From assembly GCF_011761355.1 (NCBI RefSeq), contig NZ_JAASRW010000006.1:248001-312000 (forward strand): DNA of 64,000 bases. Reading direction: 5' to 3'. Under the pieces are notes generated by a model. That model saw nothing but the letters and a program-made list of their open reading frames with translations. It made no database searches and had not been told where the DNA came from. Source of the DNA: Paenibacillus lupini. GTDB taxonomy: Bacteria; Bacillota; Bacilli; Paenibacillales; Paenibacillaceae. Shown here piece after piece: positions 34,513-43,888 of this stretch; within the stretch, counting starts at the first letter, position 1; each line of letters starts with the position of its first letter. A program made the translations under genes and the position numbers.

Positions 34513-34788
34513 TTAGTACGTTATACCAATAACAATACTTAATTCTTCCTCAGATATGTTCTGTATGCGGGATCAGATTGGTGTAGGGTTTGGCTTGTTG
34601 CAATTCATAGAAACCTTAATTTACGGACTTTTTGCTAATTGACTTCTAATTTGTTTAGCTGCAATTCGGGATATTGTTGATGTTTTACATCAATTTCACA
34701 TCAACATTAACTCTTTGAACCCCTTGATTAAAGCCCTAGAGTCAAACTCATAATAACTTGAAATTCAAGTAAAAATTATCATCATTTT
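34513..34788. other. Island left edge; tandem TTTTACATCA motif
   Basis: No gene is seen in this AT-rich gap. At 34683-34704 the sequence TTTTACATCAATTTCACATCAA is a tandem pair of near-identical 10-mers. It matches 20 of 22 bases of 43889-43910, next to the broken integrase, in the same orientation. This suggests integrase arm sites or an end of the inserted segment. A small hairpin ACTTGAAATTCAAGT (34756-34770) sits next to the lmuB stop without a clear T-run. Confidence 0.5.
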
Positions 34789-37700
34789 TCATTTCACTTT
34801 ACCGAATGTCTCCAGTTCAATAAATTTAGACTTAAAATATTTAGGATCTATTTTTCGATTTACTAATTTGAAAAATCGTTCATCATGAGTAGAAATGATT
34901 ACTTGTCGATCCATTGATGTGGAGATTATCCTTAATAAATCGATAAAAGAGAGTAAATTAATTCCATCTAAATGTTGAATAGGATCATCCATAAAAATAG
35001 TATTTATTTCACCTTGATCCTCTAGTGCCCCTGCTAAAAAGATACTAAGAGATAACATATTCACTTGTGCTGAGCTAAAATACAATATCGGTGCATTTCT
35101 ATCATCTTTTTTATTGTCTAATGTATAAATGTTAAGACCTAGTTGATCCTCTTCTGAATCCTCTAATTCTATTGATATATGCTTCATTAAGGGATGAGGA
35201 TCAATCATCTGATACACTTTGTTTATTGTATCTAAATTCAACCTTTTTTTAATTTTCTGCTCAATTAGATTTCTGCTTTTTTCTCTAATGGAAATAATAT
35301 CGCTTAATATCTTTTCATTAATCTCAATATTTTTATTTATTTTATCTAATTCGGCTCTCTTCTTTCTCCAAGTTCGATTATTATTAATGACTTCAAAGTT
35401 TGAAAGTATTTCGGAAATTAGTACATTTTTATTAATGATTGATTCAATCTTTATATTTACATTTTTTAGTTCTCTTTCTATATCTTCAAGTGTTATTACT
35501 TGATCACCGAAATAATTCAAGCAATTCTTCTTAAATTGTTCTACTGCCGTTAATTTAATATTTAATTGATTTTCTAGTTTAATAAATTCACTTTTTAACT
35601 CTGTTTCTGAAAATGCTTCCAAACTTATTTCTAATTCACTCTTTTCTGCCTTAATATCCTCTATTTCAGTTAACTTGGTCATTATTTTTTGATCTACTAA
35701 AGCTATTATGTTATTCATATTTAATCTTAAATTTATTGGATCAATATTGTTTTGAATTATTTGCTCATTAACTTTGCTAAAAACTTCACTGTTACGTATG
35801 TCTTTTACAAGTTTCTTATTTAGATCAATTAGTTCCCTGGTATGATTAATCTCATTGTTTATCTCAGTATTATTTTTGTTCATAGCATCTCTTTTAACCA
35901 TTAACGCGTCAATATTATCTTGATGAGAATTTAACTCTATAATCATAAGGTTATTATAACTGATTAAATGTTCAAAAAGCTCTTCTTTATTACAGTTAAA
36001 TTGTAAATTATTTACATAAAAATATTTTTTTATATGCTCAATATCATCGAACACATTTTTTAATTTTGTTTCCGTTAGTAATTTCTGGTTTTGAAAATAT
36101 AGATGGTGCGTTTTTAGTTTATGTAACTCCGCATTTAAACCTTCAATATGCTTTTCTATTTTTCGTAAAATTTCATTATTCTCTTTTATGATTAAATTAT
36201 CTAAATCAGTCAAATCGGTATCTAATATTAATATTTCTTTCGATAACCCTTCTAGGTTGAAGATATCTTTATCATTATTTATTCTATTTAATAGCTCATT
36301 CATGTCTGAATAAGTATGATTGCACAAAGGACAGGAACTTTTTTTATAATCAATAACTACTTGTGTACCAAGTATCAGCAGCTCTTCTAGTTTAGTACTC
36401 ATTTTTTCAGAGTTAAGTAATTCTTGCTTTTTCTGAATTAACTGTTCTTTTTTATCTCTTAGAGATTTCTTGAATTGAATAAGTTCTTCGTAGTTTTCCT
36501 TAATAAAAAGAAGTTCATTTCCTATTGGAAAAAAAACTGGATCATTTAGTGCATTATTAACGAATTCATTTATCCTGATTTTTGTAGAATTAAGTTTCAG
36601 TTCTCTTTTTTCAATCAACTCTAGTAAATGATGTATTCTTTCAACTCTCTTTTTTAAATTATAATCAGCTCCAACTGAATTTAGTTTTCCTACTACACCC
36701 TGAAGTTTCTCAATTTTATTTGTGCAAAGATCAAACTTATTTTTTATGATGCTCAAAGAATTATTCATTTCTTTGTTTTGTGTATTAAGGAATTGAAGAT
36801 CTTGATTCAATTTAATTAACGACTCATTTAGTTGGCTCTCTTTATTTTCTAAACTATTCAAATTTGTTTTGATAACTTCATAATTATCTATATTGGTAAA
36901 GATATATCCATAATCCGCCTGTTTAACTCTTAATAATTTTACATTTTGTTCTAAGTTACTTTCTTCCGCAAGTAACTTTGAAAGGTGAATAAACTTCTGG
37001 ATGTTTTCTTTATTAATATTTTGGGCTTGACTAATGGTTTGCATTTCTTCATTAAATTTAAGATAAACAATTTCATAATTTAGTTTAAGTTCTTCTAGAA
37101 AATGCATAGTTTTATTATGGTCTTGAATAAAATGTTCATTATTGCTTTTTTTCTTATTCAAATCAATAATGATTTCATCTAATTGAAATGAGCTTTCAGT
37201 ATTAAAAAAATTGATTGATGTTAGCTTATCTTCACCCAGTTGATTGAACAAACCAGTTATGTACGTTATAATTTTCTCACTAGGTTCAGATGACTTAATA
37301 TCTGCTTTTATCTTAATTAATTCATTCCCAAAATTTTCTTTCTTCTTTTCAAGTACCTTCTTAACAACTAGAATATTTTTATAAACTTCTGTGTCATTTT
37401 TATCATCCCAAAAAGTTTTTAAAGCATTGTATTTTTCTTTCGAATCCGTAAATCTCAAAAACGAATCTACTTGATCATGTGTTAAAACGTTATTCTTAAT
37501 AAAAAGTTCTCCATTTAGAGAATGGAATAACTCTTCACCTGAGACAATATCACCATTTACGTCATCTCTTTTTCTTTTACCGTCAATTTTCTTCGAATTG
37601 ATGATTATGTCTGTGGAATTATTATCAAATGAGAATTTTACTGTTGCTTGTTCGCCGCTTTCACGATTCTTAATAATATATCCTTTTTCTTCATCTGCAA

Positions 37701-37911
37701 CACTTTTAACATGCCTATTTCTACTTAACCTAGAAATGCTACCAGAAAACCCCCACTCAACCGCATCAAAAAAAGATGTTTTACCAAATCCATTCGGCGC
37801 ATAAATAACAATTAAATTTGCAACCCCGTTACTCACCGTAAAATCAAAAGTCTGCTTGTTTCTATACCCTCTGAAATGTTCGAGTTCAATATTAGAGAAT
37901 TTATTGCTCAT
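34789..37911 (-). CDS. lmuB: Lamassu/ABC-3C SMC-like ATPase
   Basis: A 1040-residue Rad50/SMC-type ATPase. Walker A is APNGFGKTS near residues 38-46. Two long coiled-coil arms flank a zinc-hook-like CPLCNHTY near residue 525. The signature region is YFSSAQVNMLSLSIFLAG near 942, Walker B TIFMDDPIQHLDG near 970 and the H-loop IISTHDERF near 1007. In Lamassu the SMC protein is thought to sense unusual DNA ends or structures and unleash the effectors. It is the last gene of a four-gene operon, overlapping the middle gene by 11 bp. Base composition is strongly AT-rich compared with the genes at either side of the island. Confidence 0.88.
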   Translation of the reverse strand: MSNKFSNIELEHFRGYRNKQTFDFTVSNGVANLIVIYAPNGFGKTSFFDAVEWGFSGSISRLSRNRHVKSVADEEKGYIIKNRESGEQATVKFSFDNNSTDIIINSKKIDGKRKRDDVNGDIVSGEELFHSLNGELFIKNNVLTHDQVDSFLRFTDSKEKYNALKTFWDDKNDTEVYKNILVVKKVLEKKKENFGNELIKIKADIKSSEPSEKIITYITGLFNQLGEDKLTSINFFNTESSFQLDEIIIDLNKKKSNNEHFIQDHNKTMHFLEELKLNYEIVYLKFNEEMQTISQAQNINKENIQKFIHLSKLLAEESNLEQNVKLLRVKQADYGYIFTNIDNYEVIKTNLNSLENKESQLNESLIKLNQDLQFLNTQNKEMNNSLSIIKNKFDLCTNKIEKLQGVVGKLNSVGADYNLKKRVERIHHLLELIEKRELKLNSTKIRINEFVNNALNDPVFFPIGNELLFIKENYEELIQFKKSLRDKKEQLIQKKQELLNSEKMSTKLEELLILGTQVVIDYKKSSCPLCNHTYSDMNELLNRINNDKDIFNLEGLSKEILILDTDLTDLDNLIIKENNEILRKIEKHIEGLNAELHKLKTHHLYFQNQKLLTETKLKNVFDDIEHIKKYFYVNNLQFNCNKEELFEHLISYNNLMIIELNSHQDNIDALMVKRDAMNKNNTEINNEINHTRELIDLNKKLVKDIRNSEVFSKVNEQIIQNNIDPINLRLNMNNIIALVDQKIMTKLTEIEDIKAEKSELEISLEAFSETELKSEFIKLENQLNIKLTAVEQFKKNCLNYFGDQVITLEDIERELKNVNIKIESIINKNVLISEILSNFEVINNNRTWRKKRAELDKINKNIEINEKILSDIISIREKSRNLIEQKIKKRLNLDTINKVYQMIDPHPLMKHISIELEDSEEDQLGLNIYTLDNKKDDRNAPILYFSSAQVNMLSLSIFLAGALEDQGEINTIFMDDPIQHLDGINLLSFIDLLRIISTSMDRQVIISTHDERFFKLVNRKIDPKYFKSKFIELETFGKVK

Positions 37912-38476
37912 TTAATGACTCCTTTAAAAATTTTTCAATTTCAGCTTGCTTATCCTTTTTATTATCTCTATTACTTACCAATCTGATTAAATTAAGTACT
38001 TCTAAGCTGTTACTTGCGATTATCTCCTCAATAGTTGTTGACGAACCATTGTCTCCATCTTCGCCTATTCGCCCTTTAAAATCCAAAGATAAATTAAAAA
38101 GTTTTCCGTTTATCGTTTTGATTATATAACTTTCATTGATTAATGCTGCTTGGCCATCAAAAACAAGCTTTCTAGAGCAATACTTATCCTGTTCTACAAG
38201 ATACTTGGAAGTAACTGATATCGGTTCAGTAACAAAGAAAAAAATATAGATATTCCATATCTCGGGGTATTTTTGAAGTCCGGTTTGAAAATATAAGGCA
38301 ATGTCATTATTCAATCCTTCATATATTTCCAATAACTCAATCTCATCTCTACAACATGTAGAAAATATATAGAAATTAAAATTGTTTTCTCGCTTTATCC
38401 AACTTGTTGTATTTGAAAACTTTCTACCAGACTGATCAAATATTTTATTGACTATCTCGTCATCCTTAATAATCAT
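37901..38476 (-). CDS. lmuC: Lamassu/ABC-3C middle component
   Basis: A 191-residue protein without recognised enzymatic motifs. It begins with IIKDDEIVNKIFDQSG, has a central beta-rich part (NFNFYIFSTCCRDEIELLEIYE, KYLVEQDKYCSRKLVF), and ends in a charged helix. Size, position between effector and SMC gene, and the mixed alpha/beta look match the middle component (MC/LmuC) that bridges ATPase and effectors. This assignment rests on context more than on motif. It overlaps both neighbours by 11 bp. Confidence 0.65.
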   Translation of the reverse strand: MIIKDDEIVNKIFDQSGRKFSNTTSWIKRENNFNFYIFSTCCRDEIELLEIYEGLNNDIALYFQTGLQKYPEIWNIYIFFFVTEPISVTSKYLVEQDKYCSRKLVFDGQAALINESYIIKTINGKLFNLSLDFKGRIGEDGDNGSSTTIEEIIASNSLEVLNLIRLVSNRDNKKDKQAEIEKFLKESLNEQ

Positions 38477-39818
38477 GTTTTAATACCTCGTTTATTGAAG
38501 ATTGAATTATTTGCTCTAATTCATGTATATGACAGAACTCTATCCCTTCAACACCGAATTTATTGTCGAAAGCTTCAAGATGGAATACATTGATATTTTT
38601 ATAGATATTAGGGTCATTAATATTAATTCTTCTTTCGTATAATTCAACTTGATCTATGTTCGAAAGTATCCGTTTCATTAAATCTTTGCTTACAATCTTA
38701 GTAGTGAATGAATCCGAACTATTTATCACAACGTTATCATTCATTTTGATCGTGCGATACATTTCCTCATTAAGAAAAATGTGTTTAATACAATCAGATA
38801 TTGTTCTGAATTGAAATGTGTAAAGCATTCTGATCATTGAAGTATCTTCAACTTGTTCCTGGGAACTTGCAGCTTCTTGTCCGAGGTATAGATACTTAAC
38901 AGAAGTCTCCAAATTAATTATTTCTTGAGCGGATATATGCATGAATGTCAGTATTTTAGACCAACCCATCCACAAATCTCGTTCCTGCAGATTAACTGCA
39001 GTTAAATCTTCCATTAATGGTGGAATAAACAACTTCCCTTTCAAACTTTGCAATATAAAAAAAGGAGTTAATTCCTTAATTCCATTTTTGTAAAAACTAT
39101 TAAAGAACGTAAGAGCAGCAGCACCATATTTCTCAAAAGTTGATTTCACATATAAATCAAAACTACTCAATAAATATGGGACAAGTTCACATGATAAAAT
39201 TGTCTCAACAAATTTACTTATAGTTTCCATATTTTCAGCTATTATCAAATTGAACGAACCGCCGGTGTCTCGCAGTCTCACAATAATACCAGTAAGAACA
39301 ATATGTTTTTCGAATTCATAATAAATACCTGAACCAGAGAATCCAGCAACATTATCAATGGCTTCGTTAGTAAAAGTAAACAAACTAGGATTTGTTTGAA
39401 TCTCAAACTTGGTACTATTATGCACCAAGTTAATAGTTGCATTTAGAGCAGTTCCCTTTTCTTGGTCGTCTCTGTAGATATGAGGATATCCATAAAACAC
39501 TACATTATTTCCTCGTTTTGGACCTGCAATCATTATACTTTGGACCTCGGAAATCTTTTCAACTATTACGATCGCAAAATCGTGGTCATCGTTTGGATAC
39601 AAATGAAAACTTATGACTTTTAAATAATGTGACATCCCAATATCTGCATCTCTTTGAATTAATATATCTTCAATACTGGGTTCTATCTTCTCCTTACCGA
39701 TTAAACAATGTTTAGCCGTAATCACATAGGTGTGTTCAGATGCCGACGGCTGATATATACATCCACTTCCAGCTTCTCTGCCTTTTATTTTAATGTTAAC
39801 AGCAAGTCCTCGAAACAA
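38466..39818 (-). CDS. Trypsin-like protease effector of the Lamassu/ABC-3C system
   Basis: A 450-residue protein. Residues 1-~205 are a trypsin-fold serine protease with an intact triad: His37 in ITAKHCL, Asp80 in NDDHDFAIVIV and Ser161 in AGFSGSGIYY. There is no signal peptide, so it acts in the cytoplasm, as expected of a suicide effector that cuts host or phage proteins. Residues ~210-450 have no catalytic motif and are probably the module that contacts the rest of the complex. It overlaps the upstream MBL gene by 23 bp. The combination fits the hydrolase-protease type of Lamassu. Confidence 0.8.
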   Translation of the reverse strand: MFRGLAVNIKIKGREAGSGCIYQPSASEHTYVITAKHCLIGKEKIEPSIEDILIQRDADIGMSHYLKVISFHLYPNDDHDFAIVIVEKISEVQSIMIAGPKRGNNVVFYGYPHIYRDDQEKGTALNATINLVHNSTKFEIQTNPSLFTFTNEAIDNVAGFSGSGIYYEFEKHIVLTGIIVRLRDTGGSFNLIIAENMETISKFVETILSCELVPYLLSSFDLYVKSTFEKYGAAALTFFNSFYKNGIKELTPFFILQSLKGKLFIPPLMEDLTAVNLQERDLWMGWSKILTFMHISAQEIINLETSVKYLYLGQEAASSQEQVEDTSMIRMLYTFQFRTISDCIKHIFLNEEMYRTIKMNDNVVINSSDSFTTKIVSKDLMKRILSNIDQVELYERRININDPNIYKNINVFHLEAFDNKFGVEGIEFCHIHELEQIIQSSINEVLKHDY

Positions 39819-40863
39819 TCGTTATACCTCCAAAAACAAATTTATTATCCCCTATATAAACACACTCAAAGCTAAACTGGTTCTTATCAATGTCTAGAAA
39901 TATAGAATCACTAATATTGTAATTAAAAAACAAACGAGAAAAATTTCTTGTTGATATTATTCTAGAAAGACACTCTTTATTTGGATGTCCATGTTTCATA
40001 CCATTAGTACTAATAATAAAGTTTTCGCATTCTATCATTTCTAATAATGAACTACTAGTATTATACTTACTCGCATGATGCGATATTTTTATAGCATTAA
40101 CACGTAATTTATTTTCAACACTGTATCCTAAATCACGCAGTTCTTTTTCAATAACAGAGGGAAAGGAGTCGCCTAAAAATAAAACTTTCTGATCACAATA
40201 TTCAAAAAGAAATGCAATACTACTACCATTCGGAATAGAAGCATCTTCAACAAAATCATTCTCAAGTAGCTCTCTTAATGTTTGATCATATTCTTGGTTA
40301 CTAGTACGAGACACATTTACTTCATCGCCCATTTGTTCTATTTGCCATGCAGAATTTAGTTTCGATAAACATTCAATATCAGGTGACAGTATAGTTAATC
40401 GAGCACCTTCTAAGGGAATCATCATTGGGGAGTAAATTATAGTATCATCATACAATGAATATGTTTCTAACAATGATTCGAATGATATCCCTTGGTTAAT
40501 ACTGACCTCAGGCGAATTATTGATAATAATCTCTCTATTTTCTGCGTCTTCATCATTTTCACCAAAAAACCTTAACAACTTTTTTCCAGAATTAAACCAT
40601 ACTTTTTTTATTGTAGCTTTATTTATTTCATTATCTTTAAATAGGGTAATTATTCCTTGTATATGGTCTCTATCGATATGTGTAACAACAAGTAAATCTA
40701 TAAACTCTTTTTTTGTATCAATAGCTATTATCGCCTTTTTTAAATAACTATATGTTGCACCTCGACCACCATCAATTAGGATATTTCTTTTATTGTCATC
40801 CTGTCCGAAGTTAATTATTAAACAATCACCGTCGTAAGCAGGTAAAATCTTCAAAGTAACCAT
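39796..40863 (-). CDS. MBL-fold hydrolase effector of the Lamassu/ABC-3C system
   Basis: A 355-residue ComEC/Rec2-like metallo-beta-lactamase-fold protein, first gene of the operon. Landmarks: YDGDCLIINFG at the N-terminus, the metal motif H62-x-D64-x-D66-H67 (THIDRDHIQG), VLFLGDSFPS supplying the bridging Asp, and KISHHASKYNTSS with GHPNKECL near the end. Such domains can be nucleases or phosphodiesterases. No membrane segments are present, unlike ComEC. Pairing with a protease whose start it overlaps implies the two act together. A promoter lies at 40888-40915. Confidence 0.8.
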   Translation of the reverse strand: MVTLKILPAYDGDCLIINFGQDDNKRNILIDGGRGATYSYLKKAIIAIDTKKEFIDLLVVTHIDRDHIQGIITLFKDNEINKATIKKVWFNSGKKLLRFFGENDEDAENREIIINNSPEVSINQGISFESLLETYSLYDDTIIYSPMMIPLEGARLTILSPDIECLSKLNSAWQIEQMGDEVNVSRTSNQEYDQTLRELLENDFVEDASIPNGSSIAFLFEYCDQKVLFLGDSFPSVIEKELRDLGYSVENKLRVNAIKISHHASKYNTSSSLLEMIECENFIISTNGMKHGHPNKECLSRIISTRNFSRLFFNYNISDSIFLDIDKNQFSFECVYIGDNKFVFGGITIVSRTCC

Positions 40864-40887
40864 ATAGTCGCACCTCTATAAAGTTTG

Positions 40888-40915
40888 AATATAATTGATT
40901 TCTGCCAAATTTCAA
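40888..40915 (-). promoter_or_regulatory. Promoter of Lamassu/ABC-3C operon
   Basis: On the minus strand, TTGAAA (plus 40910-40915) and TATATT (plus 40888-40893) are 16 bp apart, with AGAGGTG before the MBL start. No operator or regulator gene is visible. Confidence 0.5.
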
Positions 40916-41540
40916 TTAACCGATCTTGATTAAACAAAGCAACATCTTTCTACAAACCACTACGCAGCTATCTGTAAATATTCACCATGGCAGTTCTTTC
41001 TCCCTGCTTCTTATATAACAAACATCGAAAAAGTCATAAATTAACACTTTGTAAATGATGAATTAGTACTGTTTACATGAGGTTTTTCTACCAGCTGTGC
41101 TTTTAATCATGGTAGTGCGGAATTAGCGGTTAATTAACGACTAATTTAAAGGAGGCGTTCATGTGATTCGATTAACCCGCTTTCATATTGTTGAAACGCC
41201 CCTCCCTAAGATATCTAGCCTTGTATAGTATCCTTCGCTCTTCGCCTTGTTGGCTCCAATGAGGTGCCGATGCGATGAAAGTTTTTTTCGAATGACGACA
41301 GCAAAAATCTCAATCGGTAAAACCTCGGTATTAAAAATACGTTTCTGTTCGTACATATATCTAATGATTGGGCGATAACGACGCGTTTTTTTTCGTAGAC
41401 AAATATGATACTTCCTTCACATCCGAAAACAAAGTAGCGTCCATACGCATAGCCTACCTTTTATAGAATTATTGTTTTGCAAAGAAACATAATTTGTATT
41501 CTGATTCTTCTACATGCTCTATTACGCTTAATATTTGTTT
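40916..41540. other. Gene-poor spacer of the island
   Basis: About 800 bp between the Lamassu-like operon and the Mrr-type gene holds no ordinary gene. It contains a palindrome AATTAG...CTAATT centred on TTAATTAA at 41121-41146, directly before a strong AAAGGAGG site and a short open frame (41163-41228), plus a GGAGGCGTT / AACGCCCCTCC fold-back at 41151-41205. The rest shows nothing I can name. Confidence 0.4.
41163..41228 (+). CDS. Possible 21-aa peptide with strong RBS
   Basis: AAAGGAGG at 41148-41155 is followed after 7 bases by GTG and a 21-codon frame (VIRLTRFHIVETPLPKISSL then V and stop). An ATG two bases earlier is followed at once by TGA, so GTG is the only start. There is no homology I recognise. 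It may be a leader peptide, a toxin-like small peptide, or chance. Confidence 0.25.
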   Translation: MIRLTRFHIVETPLPKISSLV

Positions 41541-41588
41541 TAAAAAAAGAGAATGCATTATTGAAAGGCACCTGATTAGGTGCCTTTT
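41541..41588 (-). terminator. Terminator downstream of Mrr-type gene
   Basis: AAAGGCACCT-GATT-AGGTGCCTTT is a perfect stem. On the minus strand it is followed at a distance by TTTTTTT. It lies 120 bp past the Mrr-type stop. Confidence 0.65.
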
Positions 41589-41708
41589 GTACATAATTCT
41601 TACTCGGAATCGTCTCACTCAAGGTCCCCATTATTACATCCTATAAGTCCAAATATCAAAATAGTTAACCAATGCTTTCTCATACTTCTACCATCCAAGA
41701 GGTGATTA

Positions 41709-42275
41709 CTAGGCCTTCTTTCGTTTCCAATTTTTCAACTTATCCTGAATAAGCGCACCATGCCAATACTCTACCCGAAATTGCTCCGCTTCTTTCTTCG
41801 CTGGCCCTGTCAGGTCAGACGTCGTAACAAGCAATGTAAGGATACAATTATGATTCCGCTTCGCGGCTACAAGCTCGCGAACAGTCTGCACAGGAACCAT
41901 GTTGTGGTCAGCGTAGCATTTAGCCTGCACAGCCGTTCTCTCCCCTCGCTTGTCAACAATGACTAAATCAACTCCACCGTCATTTCCGCCAATGCCAACT
42001 TCGTGAACAACGTAACCTTGATCTCGGAAGTACAGGGCGAGCAGCCGCTCGAATTCAACTCCATTCAGATCATTCAATGGCCTAGTCAGAATCACTTCGT
42101 CGGGCCTGCACGTCTTAGAGGCACGATGTGAAGTTCTCACTACACTTCTCGATCGTTTTTGAATCAATGTGGCTGAGTGCTTCTTTCTGCTTTTTTGTTT
42201 TTTCTTCGGCTGTAAGAACCCTGCAATTGCACCAAGGGCTATAACAGCCGCTAAAAACCAAATGATTTCTTTCAT
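41709..42275 (-). CDS. Membrane-anchored Mrr-type restriction endonuclease
   Basis: A 188-residue protein with an N-terminal membrane anchor (IIWFLAAVIALGAIAGFL), a basic linker (KKKQKSRKKHS), then an Mrr-like PD-(D/E)xK nuclease. Catalytic residues: Glu in FERLLALYFRDQGY, Asp in GGVDLVIV and Q-x-K in VQAKCY. Mrr enzymes cut modified or foreign DNA; the anchor would place it at the membrane, where incoming DNA arrives. The start ATG 42275 follows GAGGG; an upstream ATG at 42326 adds 17 unlikely residues. It is a solitary gene in the island. Confidence 0.85.
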   Translation of the reverse strand: MKEIIWFLAAVIALGAIAGFLQPKKKQKSRKKHSATLIQKRSRSVVRTSHRASKTCRPDEVILTRPLNDLNGVEFERLLALYFRDQGYVVHEVGIGGNDGGVDLVIVDKRGERTAVQAKCYADHNMVPVQTVRELVAAKRNHNCILTLLVTTSDLTGPAKKEAEQFRVEYWHGALIQDKLKNWKRKKA

Positions 42276-42445
42276 AGCATCCCTCGCTGTAATCTTCTTA
42301 TGATCCATAGTATAACAATTGGTCATATTTTCCTACTACCAAACTACTATCCAGACAGTCACTAGATTATACCTACACTTTTGATATTAAAACGATAACA
42401 TCATAACCAGATTTATTCGAAGCACTTCCCTTAAATAAAATGAAC

Positions 42446-42670
42446 TCAAACAAAAGCTATAGCACAATAGTTTATCTCCTCCATAGCTCGATTGAGCTGA
42501 CGGATAACTTTCTTTTCTTCGTTGCACAACTTGATTTTCGGGAGTGAAACAAGAGCATTATTATATAACCACTCTTAGGTGGTTCATCGTCAATAAATAA
42601 TCCATTCAATTTCGCCTTCATGAAGAGACTTAATTGCCTCATCTTGTTTCCTGAATATTGGAAATAATAT
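42446..42670 (-). pseudogene. Degraded coding sequence, identity unknown
   Basis: Reading the minus strand from about 42670, one frame gives FRKQDEAIKSLHEGEIEWII then a stop. A second frame from about 42560 gives LVSLPKIKLCNEEKKVIRQLNRAMEEINYCAI and a stop at 42446. The protein-like composition in two consecutive frames suggests one gene broken by a frameshift and small loss. No family recognised; it lies between the nuclease and the dead integrase. Confidence 0.25.
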
Positions 42671-42697
42671 TTATATCAAGATTCCGGAGTTGATATA

Positions 42698-43840
42698 ATG
42701 GCGAACATCCAAAAACGCGCTTATAATTCATGGTTCTTAACGGTCAACGCAGGAAAAGACATACACGGTAAGTACATCCGATTCACAAAAACCGTCCACT
42801 GTCGGACAAAACGGGAAGCGGAAAGCGAATATGCAAAATTTCGACTGGAAGTCGAGGCTGGAGAATACATCGCGCCGGAAAAAATGACATTCGGTGCCTA
42901 TGTCGAGGAGTGGCAATCGAAATATGCCGTTAAACATCTGGCATTCAAAACGCTATACACATTTCTCCCCACTTTCCAACACATTCCTATTAAGACATCA
43001 AACCACTTCACAAAGTCGATTTCCTTGACAAGCTGGAAAAGGAGCACAAACCGAGTTATAAAAAGATCGGTGGGCTTTCTTCTGATATGATCGAAATAGA
43101 CCACCGCATTTAAAAAATATATTTAAACGTGCTGTGGAATGGAGGTTAATCAATCGGAACCCCGTTTGTGACGTTATGAAGCCTAAGGTTACTTCAAAAG
43201 AAATCATCCCATACGATGAACATGAAGTTGGCCAAATGCTTCAAGCACTACAAAAGGAGCCCTTCCAATGGCTAATGTTAATTACTTTAGCCCTCACAAC
43301 GGGTCTACGTCGAGGTGAGATTCTTGGACTCGAGTGGAAGCACGTTGATTTGAGAATAGGTGTTATTGAAGTCAGGCAAAGCATGGTACATTGCTTTAAA
43401 AGGAGAAATTATCGTAAAACAGCCAAAAACTAAACAGTCCGTTCAAAAAGTCGCCCTTCCTTCTTCGGTACTTGAAGAACTAAGGGAATATCATATCTAC
43501 AGAAATCAGGAACGCAATGACATAGGGGACCTTTGGCGCGGAGGAGGATGGTTATTTCTTTTCTCCCACCCCGATGGACAACCTTTCCATCATGAAGCAC
43601 CGTACCAATGGTTTCGAAATTTTATTTAAAAAAACAAACTCCGATATATACGGTTCCATGATCTCCGGCATACTTCAGCTACGATATTGATCAACCAGGG
43701 CGTTCATGCCAAGATCATTTCAGAACGGAAGTATAACGACAACCATGTACATATACGGTCACGCTCTCCGTACAGCTGACCAAGCGGCTGCCGATAAATT
43801 CGAATCACTTTCAACATCAACAAAGCTCAAGGACAATAAG
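42698..43840 (+). pseudogene. Broken tyrosine integrase
   Basis: A Tn916/phage-type tyrosine recombinase spread over three frames. Segment 1 (42698-~42960) is the N-terminal arm-binding domain (MANIQKRAYNSWFLTVN). Segment 2 (~43134-43410) has the catalytic Arg in TTGLRRGEILGLEWKH. Segment 3 (~43385-43710) includes a nonsense codon at 43627 and then HDLRHTSATILINQGVHAKIISER. Segment 4 (from ~43712) has the Tyr region TTTMYIYGH after a small deletion that removed the LGH part. At least three frameshifts, one stop and a loss around the core-binding domain make it inactive. Confidence 0.9.
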
Positions 43841-43880
43841 AGACGCTCGGGAATTTCCCGAGCGTCTCTCCGTTCTTTTC
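43839..43880 (+). terminator. Terminator after integrase remnant
   Basis: AGAGACGCTCGGGAA and TTTCCCGAGCGTCTCT form a perfect hairpin, followed by CCGTTCTTTT. Confidence 0.8.
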
Positions 43881-43888
43881 GGCTCATC

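Noticed and set aside
34789-40863. Wadjet or Septu system
   Set aside because: No JetA/B/D-type genes and no HNH nuclease; the MBL plus protease plus middle gene fits Lamassu/ABC-3C.
42698-43840. Functional integrase
   Set aside because: Three frames, an internal stop and loss near the Tyr region.
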